From the NCBI GenBank assembly GCA_030146045.1, contig JASLDG010000010.1, forward strand, positions 1 through 22,495: a DNA stretch of 22,495 nucleotides, in the 5' to 3' direction. Source of the stretch: Candidatus Saccharimonadales bacterium (GTDB lineage Bacteria; Patescibacteriota; Saccharimonadia; Saccharimonadales; Saccharimonadaceae). Position numbers and translations under genes: made by a program. This document shows, one piece after another, positions 6,228 to 13,259 of this stretch. Position 1 is the stretch's first letter. Every line of letters begins with the position of its first letter. The notes beneath the pieces are model-generated. The model had not been told where the DNA came from and did no database searches. It saw only the letters and a program-made list of their open reading frames with translations.

Positions 6228-7310
6228 ATGAAAATCCAACTCAAAGAAATCCCCGTTCGCGACGTGGCGCAGAACTTCGTGAACAACGAAGAAGAAGGCG
6301 TGATCGGCTACGATGGCAAGCTGAACATTCGCCCGAAATATCAGCGTGAATTTATATACAAAGACGCGCAGCGCGACGCAGTGATCGACACGGTGCGAAA
6401 GGATTTTCCGCTGAACGTGATGTACTGGGCGGTGAACGAAGACGGCACGTACGAAGTGCTCGACGGACAGCAACGGACGATCAGCTTGTGTCAGTATGTG
6501 GCGGGTGATTTTAGCGTGGAGTATCAGTATTTTCACAACCTGACGCATGAGGAGCAAGAGCAGATTCTCGACTACAAACTGATGGTGTATTTCTGCGAGG
6601 GCGACGACCGCGAGAAGCTGGAATGGTTCAAGACGATCAACATCGCCGGTGAAAAACTGACCGACCAAGAGCTGCGCAATGCAATTTATACCGGCACGTG
6701 GCTGACGGATGCGAAGCGGTATTTCTCTCGCTCTAACGGCGCGGCGTATAACCTAGCGAAAGATTATGTGAACGGTTCGCCAATCCGCCAAGATTATCTA
6801 GAGACGGCGATCAAATGGATTTCGGGCGGCAATATAGAGCAGTATATGTCGGAGAATCAGCATGCGCAGAATGCCAATGAGCTGTGGATGTATTTTCAGA
6901 GCGTGATCAACTGGGTAACGCTGACGTTTCCGCACTATCGCCGCGAGATGAAGGGTGTGGACTGGGGCAAGCTGTATAACGCGTACAAAGATGGGTCTTT
7001 TGATACTGATGCGCTGGAGGCTAAGATCGTACAGCTGATGATAGACGAGGATGTGACGAAAAAGTCAGGCATCTACGAATACGTGCTGACGCGCGAGGAG
7101 AAATATCTATCGATTCGCGCCTTTACCGACAATATGAAGCGCGAGGCGTATGAGCGGCAAGAAGGTATTTGTGTTGCCTGTGGTAAACATTTTGAGCTTT
7201 CGGAAATGGAGGCCGACCACATTACTCCGTGGGTTGAAGGCGGCCATACAACCGCAGTGAATTGCCAAATGTTATGCCGGGAGGATAATCGGAGAAAAGG
7301 TAAGGGTTAG
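6228..7310 (+). CDS. DUF262 domain protein with C-terminal HNH endonuclease
   Basis: Protein of 360 residues. The N-terminal half is a DUF262 (ParB/sulfiredoxin-like) domain: IRPKYQREFIY, then LDGQQRTISLC with the characteristic DGQQR motif, used for nucleotide binding or hydrolysis in the GmrS half of GmrSD enzymes. The last 55 residues are an HNH nuclease: CVAC pair, ADHITPW as the first catalytic histidine strand, GGHT, NCQMLC and N..K. All HNH residues are intact. Together with the adjacent adenine methyltransferase this looks like a restriction-modification pair; the DUF262-HNH fusion would be the nuclease. Its stop codon overlaps that of the convergent gene at 7307. Confidence 0.92.
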   Translation: MKIQLKEIPVRDVAQNFVNNEEEGVIGYDGKLNIRPKYQREFIYKDAQRDAVIDTVRKDFPLNVMYWAVNEDGTYEVLDGQQRTISLCQYVAGDFSVEYQYFHNLTHEEQEQILDYKLMVYFCEGDDREKLEWFKTINIAGEKLTDQELRNAIYTGTWLTDAKRYFSRSNGAAYNLAKDYVNGSPIRQDYLETAIKWISGGNIEQYMSENQHAQNANELWMYFQSVINWVTLTFPHYRREMKGVDWGKLYNAYKDGSFDTDALEAKIVQLMIDEDVTKKSGIYEYVLTREEKYLSIRAFTDNMKREAYERQEGICVACGKHFELSEMEADHITPWVEGGHTTAVNCQMLCREDNRRKGKG

Positions 7311-7723
7311 CCGACGTAGTCACCCAGCTTTTCATCCGACCTCAACAAAAATACAAAATCATAGCCTGACTGTGCAGCATACTTTGCAAAGTTGTATTCG
7401 TCGGCTGGCGGTTTATAAATATCCGCAACTTTGTTTGGCGTAGAATCTTCGAAGGCTATCGGCTTCTTTACGGGTATAAACTCCAGCTGCATATCTGCCG
7501 GCCAGAATGCTTGTATTTCCTCACGTACATACCCAAGGCTTGGTACGTAATCTTCGACATAGAGGTAGTACACCGTCTCGCCATCAAAAATCTTCCACAA
7601 AAACGAATCTGGTGACAGCTCGGTAAAGCCGATCAGCGACAAGCGCGGTGGCAGCTCGATAAACTGTTCGAGGGCTGCGTCAAGCAGGCGCCAGTTTTCT
7701 GTCAAGGTGTAGTCTCGAAGCAT
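7307..7723 (-). CDS. Hypothetical soluble protein
   Basis: Protein of 138 residues, acidic and aromatic-rich, with an alpha/beta pattern (SLIGFTELSPDSFLWKIFDGETVYYLYVEDY). I do not recognise a family. ATG 7723 is taken as start; a TTG precedes it in frame and no Shine-Dalgarno is visible. Its TAA overlaps the TAG of the nuclease gene, so the two genes converge with no terminator between them. The next gene upstream (7756-8061) ends 33 nt away on the same strand and may be co-transcribed. Confidence 0.6.
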   Translation of the reverse strand: MLRDYTLTENWRLLDAALEQFIELPPRLSLIGFTELSPDSFLWKIFDGETVYYLYVEDYVPSLGYVREEIQAFWPADMQLEFIPVKKPIAFEDSTPNKVADIYKPPADEYNFAKYAAQSGYDFVFLLRSDEKLGDYVG

Positions 7724-7755
7724 CAATTAGAGGCCTATCGCCTACCGCTCTTGTT

Positions 7756-8061
7756 TCATACGACAGTCTCAACCTTCTCGACAAGCTTTTCCCACGCTTT
7801 TGGATCGTTATGGTTGTGATCTACTTCATCGGCAGCAATGATAATAGCCCATAGCTCTGGTTCGGAATCTTCATCTATCCATTCTTGTGTCTCAAGCGGA
7901 TAAGTGAGTACATCTGTCTCAGTCGTAGCCTCAAGATAATTATTTAGCAGCATCTGGTTAACAGAGTCGTCACTATAATTGTAGGCTTCGAGCCACTCTC
8001 TGCAATGTGCAATAATCTGCTCTCTTGTGTATTGGGGGTGGCTATTATCAGGGTCTGGCAT
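7756..8061 (-). CDS. Small acidic hypothetical protein
   Basis: Protein of 101 residues, strongly acidic (ETQEWIDEDSEPELWAIIIAADEVDHNHNDP) with no membrane segment and no recognised domain. A GTG at 8067 is a second possible start; ATG 8061 is chosen as the stronger codon, 10 nt after a TAGAAT box. Nothing about function can be read beyond its likely pairing with the following gene. Confidence 0.55.
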   Translation of the reverse strand: MPDPDNSHPQYTREQIIAHCREWLEAYNYSDDSVNQMLLNNYLEATTETDVLTYPLETQEWIDEDSEPELWAIIIAADEVDHNHNDPKAWEKLVEKVETVV

Positions 8062-8088
8062 GTTCACACTTATTCTACTATTGAAAAT

Positions 8089-8120
8089 GCCCCTAGTCCA
8101 GATAATGCTAGACTAGGGGC
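8089..8120 (-). terminator. Terminator hairpin between 8061 and 8136
   Basis: Perfect 10-bp stem GCCCCTAGTC (8089-8098) and GACTAGGGGC (8111-8120) with a 12-nt loop. On the minus strand it follows the stop of the 8136-9254 gene and is trailed by ATTTTC; the plus-strand side has a looser T-rich tail. It separates the long helical protein gene from the small genes to its left. Confidence 0.75.
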
Positions 8121-8135
8121 TATTTCGCTCTTTTC

Positions 8136-9254
8136 TTACTTGCGAGCATCAGGTGGTGGGGTGTGACGGCCTGGATCTCCCTTGTGCTTGCTCTGATCCG
8201 TCCGGTGACGACCTCTATCGGTTTTGCCGTCAGTATCCCACGAGACATGGGTCTTGTCGTCGTAGTACTGCGTCACGTGCAGGTCGATGTCGCGGTTACG
8301 ATCATAGAACGTGCCGCTGCGATCACCCGTGGCGTTGTCCCGATTGCCGACTCCCGTGGGCATTTTACTGGAACGAGCACGGCGATCATAGAGCGTACCC
8401 CCAGGACTGTCATCTTTGTCCGTGAAATTCTGCGCGCCATGCGAATCGAACGGATCACGCTTATACGTCACCTTGCCGCTGCGATCCATGACGTAGTGCC
8501 CGTGCCCAGGACCATTCGGCTCGCCAGCACCACCGAAGTAGATGTTAGTGTTGCCATCCGAATCCTTAGAGATCCAGACATTGTCACGGTACTGGTAAGG
8601 TACACCAGCTTTCTCGGCAACCGAGCGCTTATCGTCCCTGCGCTTCTTGTTCTCGGCCCTGACCTTCTCGAGCCGAGCCTTGAACGCCTTGACAGCCTGG
8701 TCGAAGGCTTCTTTGGCACGCTTGAACTCAGCTTGCGCATGCTCGTGGTCGGCTTTTGCCTGGTCGAATGTACGTTTTGCCGCGTTGAAGTCGTCCCTGG
8801 CACGCTGAAAGGCAGGCTTGGTAGCTTCGTGCCGAGTGCGTGCTGATCGAATCTCCTCAACCAACTCACGTCGCCTGGCAACACACCTCTGCGCCTCTTC
8901 CTTGTAGCGGCGACCATCCGCAGCATAACTACTAGCGGCTGCTCCGTCGCGACGACTATATGCTGACGAGGCGTTATCATACGCCTGTTGCATGTTCCGG
9001 AACGCGGTCTCTTGCTGAGCATTCAGCGAATCAATATCCGGTCCATTGCACGAGCGAACTCGTTGATAGTCTTGCCATGAGGCGTCTTGATCAGCATACG
9101 CACGCTGCTTTGCCTCGTGAGCGCGGTTCGTTGTATCTCGCGCAGAAGAACGACAATCCCAGGCTTTTTGCATTGCCTGATACGCACCTTGCTTGCGCTG
9201 AAACGCAAGGTCTTGCGCCGTCTTCAGACGGTCAAGTTCGGCATCTTTTGCCAT
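8136..9254 (-). CDS. Long charged helical protein with DUF1771-like segment
   Basis: Protein of 372 residues. Residues 1 to about 215 are almost wholly helical and charged, with coiled-coil-like repeats (AFQRARDDFNAAKRTFDQAK, DHEHAQAEFKRAKEAFDQAV). Within them, FRNMQQAYDNASSAYSRRDG onward through AADGRRYKEEAQ resembles the DUF1771 helix pair seen in Smr-type proteins. From about 216 the protein becomes Gly/Asp-rich with VPYQYRDNVWISKDSDG, a GHGHYVMDRSG segment and two copies of a GT-aromatic-YDR motif, ending in a basic, Pro-rich tail. No signal peptide or membrane segment. ATG 9254 is chosen: AGGTG lies 6 nt upstream; ATG 9260 and GTG 9263 are weaker. Base composition is GC-rich relative to neighbours. 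Function unknown. Confidence 0.72.
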   Translation of the reverse strand: MAKDAELDRLKTAQDLAFQRKQGAYQAMQKAWDCRSSARDTTNRAHEAKQRAYADQDASWQDYQRVRSCNGPDIDSLNAQQETAFRNMQQAYDNASSAYSRRDGAAASSYAADGRRYKEEAQRCVARRRELVEEIRSARTRHEATKPAFQRARDDFNAAKRTFDQAKADHEHAQAEFKRAKEAFDQAVKAFKARLEKVRAENKKRRDDKRSVAEKAGVPYQYRDNVWISKDSDGNTNIYFGGAGEPNGPGHGHYVMDRSGKVTYKRDPFDSHGAQNFTDKDDSPGGTLYDRRARSSKMPTGVGNRDNATGDRSGTFYDRNRDIDLHVTQYYDDKTHVSWDTDGKTDRGRHRTDQSKHKGDPGRHTPPPDARK

Positions 9255-9281
9255 TTGCATCACCTACTTGTTTTGAAGGAG

Positions 9282-9314
9282 CGAAGAACACGCCGGCTGG
9301 CGTGTATGTCTTCG
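9282..9314 (-). promoter_or_regulatory. Leader hairpin of the helical-protein gene
   Basis: ACACGCC (9288-9294) pairs with GGCGTGT (9299-9305) around a 4-nt loop, extended by CGAAGA 9282-9287 and TCTTCG 9309-9314. It falls at the predicted 5' end of the mRNA, where such hairpins can stabilise transcripts or affect initiation. Confidence 0.45.
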
Positions 9315-9315
9315 T

Positions 9316-9344
9316 TATATCATATATATAGGTGTTTATTGCAA
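9316..9344 (-). promoter_or_regulatory. Promoter of the helical-protein gene
   Basis: On the minus strand, TTGCAA (9339-9344), a 17-nt spacer and GATATA (9316-9321). The start would be near 9309, giving a leader of about 55 nt that contains the hairpin and the AGGTG Shine-Dalgarno. Confidence 0.55.
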
Positions 9345-9354
9345 TGTCTATATG

Positions 9355-9906
9355 CTATTCACTCACGTCAAACGTAATTGCGTACATACCCAGTTTTACG
9401 TTTGTTGCGGTGATTTTGCCATTTGCATCGAGCCCGGCACCATGCGTGCCTTGTAGCTCCAAAAAGCCTGGGCGGTTTTTGGCCGATGAGTTAAAGACTT
9501 TATCGCCTTCGGCAGTTTTAAATATCCCCTTGCCGCCTTCACCTTCGATATTACCGCCGCCCATAGGATGAACGCTCCCTTTTTCATCAACATAATAGAG
9601 CTGATAGCTGAGGGTTGCATGAGGGTCGTTAGCTGTTTTAGTGCCATCGTATTCGAATGTCAGTACTTGACCATTGCCAAATTTAGCATTCTTTTCGGGG
9701 TACTTAGTAACACTCGGATCTGAGAATAATTTATAGTCACCGTTGGGGTCACTAATCGCGACTTGATCGTCCTTGGAGCTTGCCTGAGAGCTGGCAGCTT
9801 GTGTATTGTGCGGCGTATCTTGTTTTTGTGTCAAAAAATAGGCTGCACCACCACCTATCGCGACGACTGCTACTGCACTGATAACAATTATTGCTGACTT
9901 TGGCAC
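9355..9906 (-). CDS. N-terminally anchored exported protein, unknown
   Basis: Protein of 183 residues. The first 25 residues are one hydrophobic anchor (MPKSAIIVISAVAVVAIGGG) followed by a Ser/Gln-rich linker and an extracellular, beta-rich domain with a Gly-rich central loop (PMGGGNIEGEGGKG). There is no lipobox cysteine, so it is probably a single-pass membrane protein. GTG 9906 is the start: a complete AAGGAGGTG Shine-Dalgarno lies just before it. The domain is not one I can name. It shares its promoter core with the HdeD-like gene at 15139. Confidence 0.72.
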   Translation of the reverse strand: MPKSAIIVISAVAVVAIGGGAAYFLTQKQDTPHNTQAASSQASSKDDQVAISDPNGDYKLFSDPSVTKYPEKNAKFGNGQVLTFEYDGTKTANDPHATLSYQLYYVDEKGSVHPMGGGNIEGEGGKGIFKTAEGDKVFNSSAKNRPGFLELQGTHGAGLDANGKITATNVKLGMYAITFDVSE

Positions 9907-9934
9907 GAGACACCTCCTTGGTTAATTCTGTTGC

Positions 9935-9952
9935 TGGTTTCAGTATACTCCC
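9935..9952 (-). promoter_or_regulatory. Shared promoter element, copy 1
   Basis: The 18 bases TGGTTTCAGTATACTCCC (plus strand) recur exactly at 15722-15739. On the minus strand they carry a TATACT -10 box (9942-9947). In both places an exported or membrane-protein gene with AAGGAGGTG follows, so this is probably a common promoter or regulator site. Confidence 0.6.
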
Positions 9953-10004
9953 TCCATCACATAAGACTATATATTTAGCTTACATTTTGTTTTATTTCAC
10001 CAAA

Positions 10005-10022
10005 ACAATATATATTTATTGT
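10005..10022. promoter_or_regulatory. Candidate operator of the DUF2975/XRE pair
   Basis: ACAATA (10005-10010) and TATTGT (10017-10022) form an inverted repeat with a 6-nt spacer, overlapping the -35 hexamer at 10019-10024. A dimeric HTH protein bound here would block the promoter. Confidence 0.45.
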
Positions 10023-10047
10023 AAAACGATAAATATCTTGTTACAAT
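10019..10047 (+). promoter_or_regulatory. Promoter of the DUF2975/XRE operon
   Basis: TTGTAA (10019-10024), 17-nt spacer, TACAAT (10042-10047), then 6 nt to the ATG at 10054. This is the best complete example of the leaderless arrangement in the window. Confidence 0.7.
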
Positions 10048-10053
10048 AGACTT

Positions 10054-10557
10054 ATGAACAAGAAAACATCTCGCGTCAATCGTACTTCGACACTGTTTTT
10101 ACGCATGGCCGTCAGCACTATTGGCCTTGGCGTATTTGCCCTCTGTATCTTTTTGCTGCCGCTTATGTGGGCGGATGCATACAAAGAATGGCCGCAGCAC
10201 GGCTATGCAGTTCGCGCCGTCGTGGCCGCCATGTACGTATCGACCATCCCATTCTATATTGGCATCTACAAAGGCTGGTGCATACTCGATGCCATCGACA
10301 AAAGCCGAGCTTTTTCGATGCAATCGGTTGCAGCCCTTCGGGTTATCAGCTACGCCGCTGCCAGCATCAGTTTCGCATACATGCTGAGCCTACCGTTTTT
10401 CTATATCTGGGCGCAACAGGTCGACGCCCCCGGGTTGATGGTCATCGGACTCTTTTTGACAGGTATGCCGCTGATTATTAGTGTTGCAGTAGGCATATTA
10501 CAGCGACTCTTCGCCGAAGCGGTCATAGCAAAAAACGAAAATGATTTGACGGTGTAG
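10054..10557 (+). CDS. DUF2975 family membrane protein
   Basis: Protein of 167 residues with four membrane segments: about 17-38, 55-75, 95-118 and 130-150. The order, the IPFYIGIYKGWCILDAIDKSRAF loop between segments two and three, and its size fit DUF2975, small integral membrane proteins of unknown activity commonly encoded just ahead of a small YozG-like XRE regulator. The same pairing is seen here: the regulator gene starts 2 nt after this stop. A leaderless ATG is indicated by the promoter at 10019-10047. Confidence 0.82.
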   Translation: MNKKTSRVNRTSTLFLRMAVSTIGLGVFALCIFLLPLMWADAYKEWPQHGYAVRAVVAAMYVSTIPFYIGIYKGWCILDAIDKSRAFSMQSVAALRVISYAAASISFAYMLSLPFFYIWAQQVDAPGLMVIGLFLTGMPLIISVAVGILQRLFAEAVIAKNENDLTV

Positions 10558-10559
10558 CT

Positions 10560-10769
10560 ATGAGTATTATCATTAACATCGACGTTATGCTTGCCAAACG
10601 CAAAATGAGCGTCACCGAACTCGCTGATAAAGTCGGCATTACTATGGCGAACCTCTCTATCCTCAAAAATGGCAAGGCCAAGGCTATTCGCCTGTCTACT
10701 CTCGAAGCAATCTGCGATGCGCTCGACTGCCAACCGGGCGATATTCTTGAGTACCGCAGTACGCCGTAG
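10560..10769 (+). CDS. Small XRE-family (Cro/C1-type, YozG-like) regulator
   Basis: Protein of 69 residues that is essentially one helix-turn-helix: MSVTELADKVGITMANLSIL holds helices 2 and 3, and LSTLEAICDALDCQPGDIL is the typical C-terminal half of the fold. There is no effector domain. It is co-transcribed with the DUF2975 gene and probably represses their common promoter, where an ACAATA/TATTGT inverted repeat overlaps the -35. The initiation region lacks a clear Shine-Dalgarno, so translation is likely coupled to the upstream stop. Confidence 0.9.
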   Translation: MSIIINIDVMLAKRKMSVTELADKVGITMANLSILKNGKAKAIRLSTLEAICDALDCQPGDILEYRSTP

Positions 10770-10781
10770 CATTCCCTGTAG

Positions 10782-10814
10782 CAAAATACCTCGGCACTTA
10801 TCCGAGGTATTTTG
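10782..10814. terminator. Bidirectional terminator
   Basis: A perfect 13-bp stem, CAAAATACCTCGG (10782-10794) with CCGAGGTATTTTG (10802-10814), loop of 7. The arms begin with A-runs and end with T-runs, so it can serve the XRE gene on the plus strand and the convergent gene ending at 10832. Confidence 0.88.
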
Positions 10815-10831
10815 TCTTATCTTTGGGTAGA

Positions 10832-11437
10832 CTACTTGAGCTTAGCAGCCTGTGTAATGGTCGTAAGCGCCGCCTGTGCACTGGCGTCATCAAATGTCAC
10901 CGCATTCTTTGGCTGACTAATGACAAATTTATACACATTCGTCCCCTTGACCGCTGTAATAGTAAACTCCTTAGCCCCAAGCACGGTATCGCCCGACTGG
11001 AATGTCGCTCGATCGCCAACACCGCTTACCTGCGTACCACTGGTCGCTGTAAAGTCAGCTACCGCTTCGTATGACTTTTGCGAATACTGCGCCATGTCAG
11101 TGTAAAAGCTATTGTTGGTGTTGCCGTCCTTCACAAACGGATACACACAGGTCTGACCCTTGTCGCCATCACCAAGCCCAGTAACACCGGTATTATTCGG
11201 TCCCGCCAAATTCTCAGCTGCCGCACCGAGTGCTGATTTGACTGCAGCCTTGTCGACCATATCACACAGGCCAAGATCCTCCCTGGCACTCTGCGGCGTT
11301 GCATCTGTTGTCGCAGCAGACTGAGACCCTGACGAAGCTTCGGAATTTCCCTTATCTTTAGTAACAAAGAACACGACGCCAGCAGCCACAATAAGAACCG
11401 CCAGTCCTGCAATAATTATTGCCACTTTCTTGTCCAT
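10832..11437 (-). CDS. Membrane-anchored exported protein (DUF3558-like?)
   Basis: Protein of 201 residues: hydrophobic N-terminal anchor (AIIIAGLAVLIVAAGVVFFV) preceded by MDKKV, a Ser/Ala/Thr/Gln-rich linker, then an extracytoplasmic domain with two cysteines (GLCDMVDKAAVKSAL and GQTCVYPF) likely to form a disulfide. The pattern of a Cys-containing helix, CxYPF strand and final helix recalls the actinobacterial DUF3558 lipoproteins, but that link is tentative. The frame is open to 11557; ATG 11437 is chosen for its AAGGAGG Shine-Dalgarno and because it begins the anchor. Confidence 0.75.
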   Translation of the reverse strand: MDKKVAIIIAGLAVLIVAAGVVFFVTKDKGNSEASSGSQSAATTDATPQSAREDLGLCDMVDKAAVKSALGAAAENLAGPNNTGVTGLGDGDKGQTCVYPFVKDGNTNNSFYTDMAQYSQKSYEAVADFTATSGTQVSGVGDRATFQSGDTVLGAKEFTITAVKGTNVYKFVISQPKNAVTFDDASAQAALTTITQAAKLK

Positions 11438-11692
11438 ACACCCCTCCTTCTTTAAGGAACACTTAATGTACCTATAGTATTGCACCACACAATGCGCTGC
11501 GCAATACCATCTTTTACTAAATAGCAATCCCCCGTAACATCCACAACCCTCACTCAATCACATGCTTATGTTTTGAAACGATTTCTATACGATCCGGAAT
11601 ACAATAGCTACCGGCCTCAACTATGGTTCAAATCTCTTATCGCAAACTTAAAGTGCCATAATAGGACTACAAAGAATTAATCGGAGAACACT
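11438..11692. promoter_or_regulatory. Divergent intergenic region with inverted repeat
   Basis: No gene is supported in these 255 nt. GTATTGC (11477-11483) and GCAATAC (11501-11507) make an inverted repeat about 40 nt upstream of the minus-strand gene, next to a TACTAT sequence that could be its -10, so it may be an operator. The plus-strand side holds TACAAT and CATAAT boxes before the YGGT gene but no clear -35. Confidence 0.4.
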
Positions 11693-12088
11693 ATGCAGCA
11701 GGATACGCAAGAAACCGAAGTTCGAGAAGCTACTACCCAAAACGGAGATACTACCGTCCGAAAACAGGCTGTAACACGGAGAGAAAGCCCTCAAGGCACC
11801 GTTGTTGCTGCCCGCCTTGTATGGTTCGTCGTAGGACTGATTAACATCCTCATCGCGCTCCGCTTCGTCTTTCTTTTACTTGGTGCAAATCGTGGTGCAG
11901 GATTCACCGATTTCATCTACTCCGCCAGCGCACCATTCGTTGCGCCGTTTGTTGGCATTTTTGGCGAGCCAGTCTATGGTAAATCGGTATTCGAAATTAG
12001 TAGTATTCTAGCAATTGTTATCTATTTAGTTGTTGCCCGGGGAATCGTTAAACTTCTCACCATTAGTCGCCCTCGTAGCGAAATCTAG
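11693..12088 (+). CDS. YGGT family membrane protein
   Basis: Protein of 131 residues. A charged, disordered N-terminal 35 residues precedes a YGGT domain: VWFVVGLINILIALRFVFLLLG (segment one), then GFTDFIYSASAPFVAPFVGIF, the family's conserved S-x-P-F-V-x-P amphipathic stretch, and ISSILAIVIYLVVARGIVKLL (second segment). YGGT proteins are small inner-membrane proteins linked to osmotic stress and cell-envelope or division-site assembly in other bacteria. GGAG lies 7 nt before ATG 11693. The following membrane-protein gene starts one base after this stop. Confidence 0.87.
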   Translation: MQQDTQETEVREATTQNGDTTVRKQAVTRRESPQGTVVAARLVWFVVGLINILIALRFVFLLLGANRGAGFTDFIYSASAPFVAPFVGIFGEPVYGKSVFEISSILAIVIYLVVARGIVKLLTISRPRSEI

Positions 12089-12089
12089 C

Positions 12090-12545
12090 ATGCGTTCGAG
12101 CCACAAAAAACACCGCGAGCTTGTCCGTCACGCGTCGCATAAACGCTTGCGTACCAATCTACGCATATTAGCGGTGGTATATATCGTGCTGATTATTGTT
12201 ACGATCGCTCACCTTGTGGGCACGCCGCTTTTGTGGTGGCAAGCCCTACCCTCCATCGTAATCGGCCTTGGTGTCGGGTTCATTTCGTCACGCATGCTCC
12301 GTATATCGTGGGATAGTGAGCAATCGAAAGTCATCGGTAAAATGGATATATATGGCGTGATTATCTTAATCCTCTTCATTGCTTTTGAGCTACTCCGCGG
12401 CAAACTTGCCGGTCTGTTTGTTTCGGGCGACGCCATCAGCTCAGCCAGCTTTTTGATTTTGACGTTTGCTATTTACGGGCGGCTCGTCGCTATGTCATCA
12501 AAAATCGTGGCTATTGCTAAGCGCGAATTCACCGAACTATCCTAA
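12090..12545 (+). CDS. Small multi-pass membrane protein (CcdC/DUF1453-like?)
   Basis: Protein of 151 residues: a basic head (SHKKHRELVRHASHKRLRTNLR) followed by four membrane segments, near 26-46, 51-67, 89-107 and 118-135. The ISSRMLRISWDSEQSKVIGKMD loop between segments two and three resembles the CcdC/DUF1453 pattern, but I am not certain. The frame runs back to 12030 inside the YGGT gene; ATG 12090, one base past that stop, is preferred because it avoids a long overlap. Co-transcribed with the YGGT gene. Confidence 0.7.
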   Translation: MRSSHKKHRELVRHASHKRLRTNLRILAVVYIVLIIVTIAHLVGTPLLWWQALPSIVIGLGVGFISSRMLRISWDSEQSKVIGKMDIYGVIILILFIAFELLRGKLAGLFVSGDAISSASFLILTFAIYGRLVAMSSKIVAIAKREFTELS

Positions 12546-12562
12546 CCGTAAAATGCTATGCT

Positions 12563-12590
12563 TTGAGACTAGGGTAGTCCGTGATATGGT
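12563..12590 (+). promoter_or_regulatory. Promoter before 12597
   Basis: TTGAGA (12563-12568), 16-nt spacer, TATGGT (12585-12590), then 6 nt to ATG 12597, again the leaderless spacing. Confidence 0.5.
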
Positions 12591-12596
12591 ACTTGC

Positions 12597-13217
12597 ATGA
12601 GAACCGCTTTTCATCCACAGGCTCACCCAGGGAGATTTTTAGACCAAGCTATCCATCGGGGATACGGCATGGAAAAGCACCTGATCAAAGCCTCACTTTG
12701 CAGGGGTATTTCTGACGAGCTTGCTCAGCACAATTATCTTAAAGATCTTGTTGAGCTTGAATCAACTGATGAATTTTATATACGCAACATGGCGCGCGCC
12801 GCACTGGTTCATAACAGTCTTAATAGCGAAATTATCGAGGCCACCGGTCAGGACGGCAACCATCTGCCTCTATTCAGCGTCCGCGTCTTTGAGCCCGGTG
12901 AATATAGCACAACGATTCACCGCAATCATCCGACAATTGGCCCATGGGCGGTAGGCATCACCCTCAATGGTAGTGCACCATTTAATGTGTACCGCCAAAG
13001 CCAGCTCCCAAGAAACGAAGTTCTACCACTCAGAGGTGACGGCACCGACCCGGATCCACTCGACACGATGGAGACAAAGCCGGGCGCCGGATGGGCACTG
13101 TACACCGAAAACGAGCTTGTGCCCCATAGCGGCGGCATCGTCCATTCCAAACATCAACGAGAGCTTTTGATTCTTTACGGCACAGAATGGCTCAATTACC
13201 GTCCACTGTCCCTCTGA
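12597..13217 (+). CDS. Hypothetical protein, possibly double-stranded beta-helix fold
   Basis: Protein of 206 residues. The N-terminal 90 residues are mainly helical; the rest is beta-rich, with FSVRVFEPGEYSTTIHRNHP, WAVGITLNGSAPFNVYR and a final GIVHSKHQRELLILYG. The histidine pair in TTIHRNHP, the later PHSGGIVHSKHQR and the strand spacing recall cupin or 2-oxoglutarate/Fe(II) oxygenase barrels, yet no clean H-x-D...H triad is present, so I do not assign an activity. No export signal. The start is set by the promoter box 6 nt upstream; ATG 12669 is a fallback. The PAP2 gene begins 42 nt downstream with its own -10. Confidence 0.6.
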   Translation: MRTAFHPQAHPGRFLDQAIHRGYGMEKHLIKASLCRGISDELAQHNYLKDLVELESTDEFYIRNMARAALVHNSLNSEIIEATGQDGNHLPLFSVRVFEPGEYSTTIHRNHPTIGPWAVGITLNGSAPFNVYRQSQLPRNEVLPLRGDGTDPDPLDTMETKPGAGWALYTENELVPHSGGIVHSKHQRELLILYGTEWLNYRPLSL

Positions 13218-13247
13218 CCTCCCGAGCACCCATAGGTCCCTACGGTG

Positions 13248-13253
13248 TATACT
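13248..13253 (+). promoter_or_regulatory. -10 box TATACT of the PAP2 gene
   Basis: TATACT followed by 6 nt and ATG 13260. It supports 13260 over the upstream in-frame ATG at 13245, which would lie before the box. Confidence 0.55.
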
Positions 13254-13259
13254 AGATAC

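Noticed and set aside
6099..6668. 189-residue minus-strand ORF
   Set aside because: It lies wholly opposite the methyltransferase and DUF262-HNH genes, which have clear family motifs.
8163..8846. 227-residue plus-strand ORF
   Set aside because: It is antisense to the helical-protein gene; its length comes from the GC-rich, stop-poor complement, and the minus-strand gene has promoter, Shine-Dalgarno and terminator.
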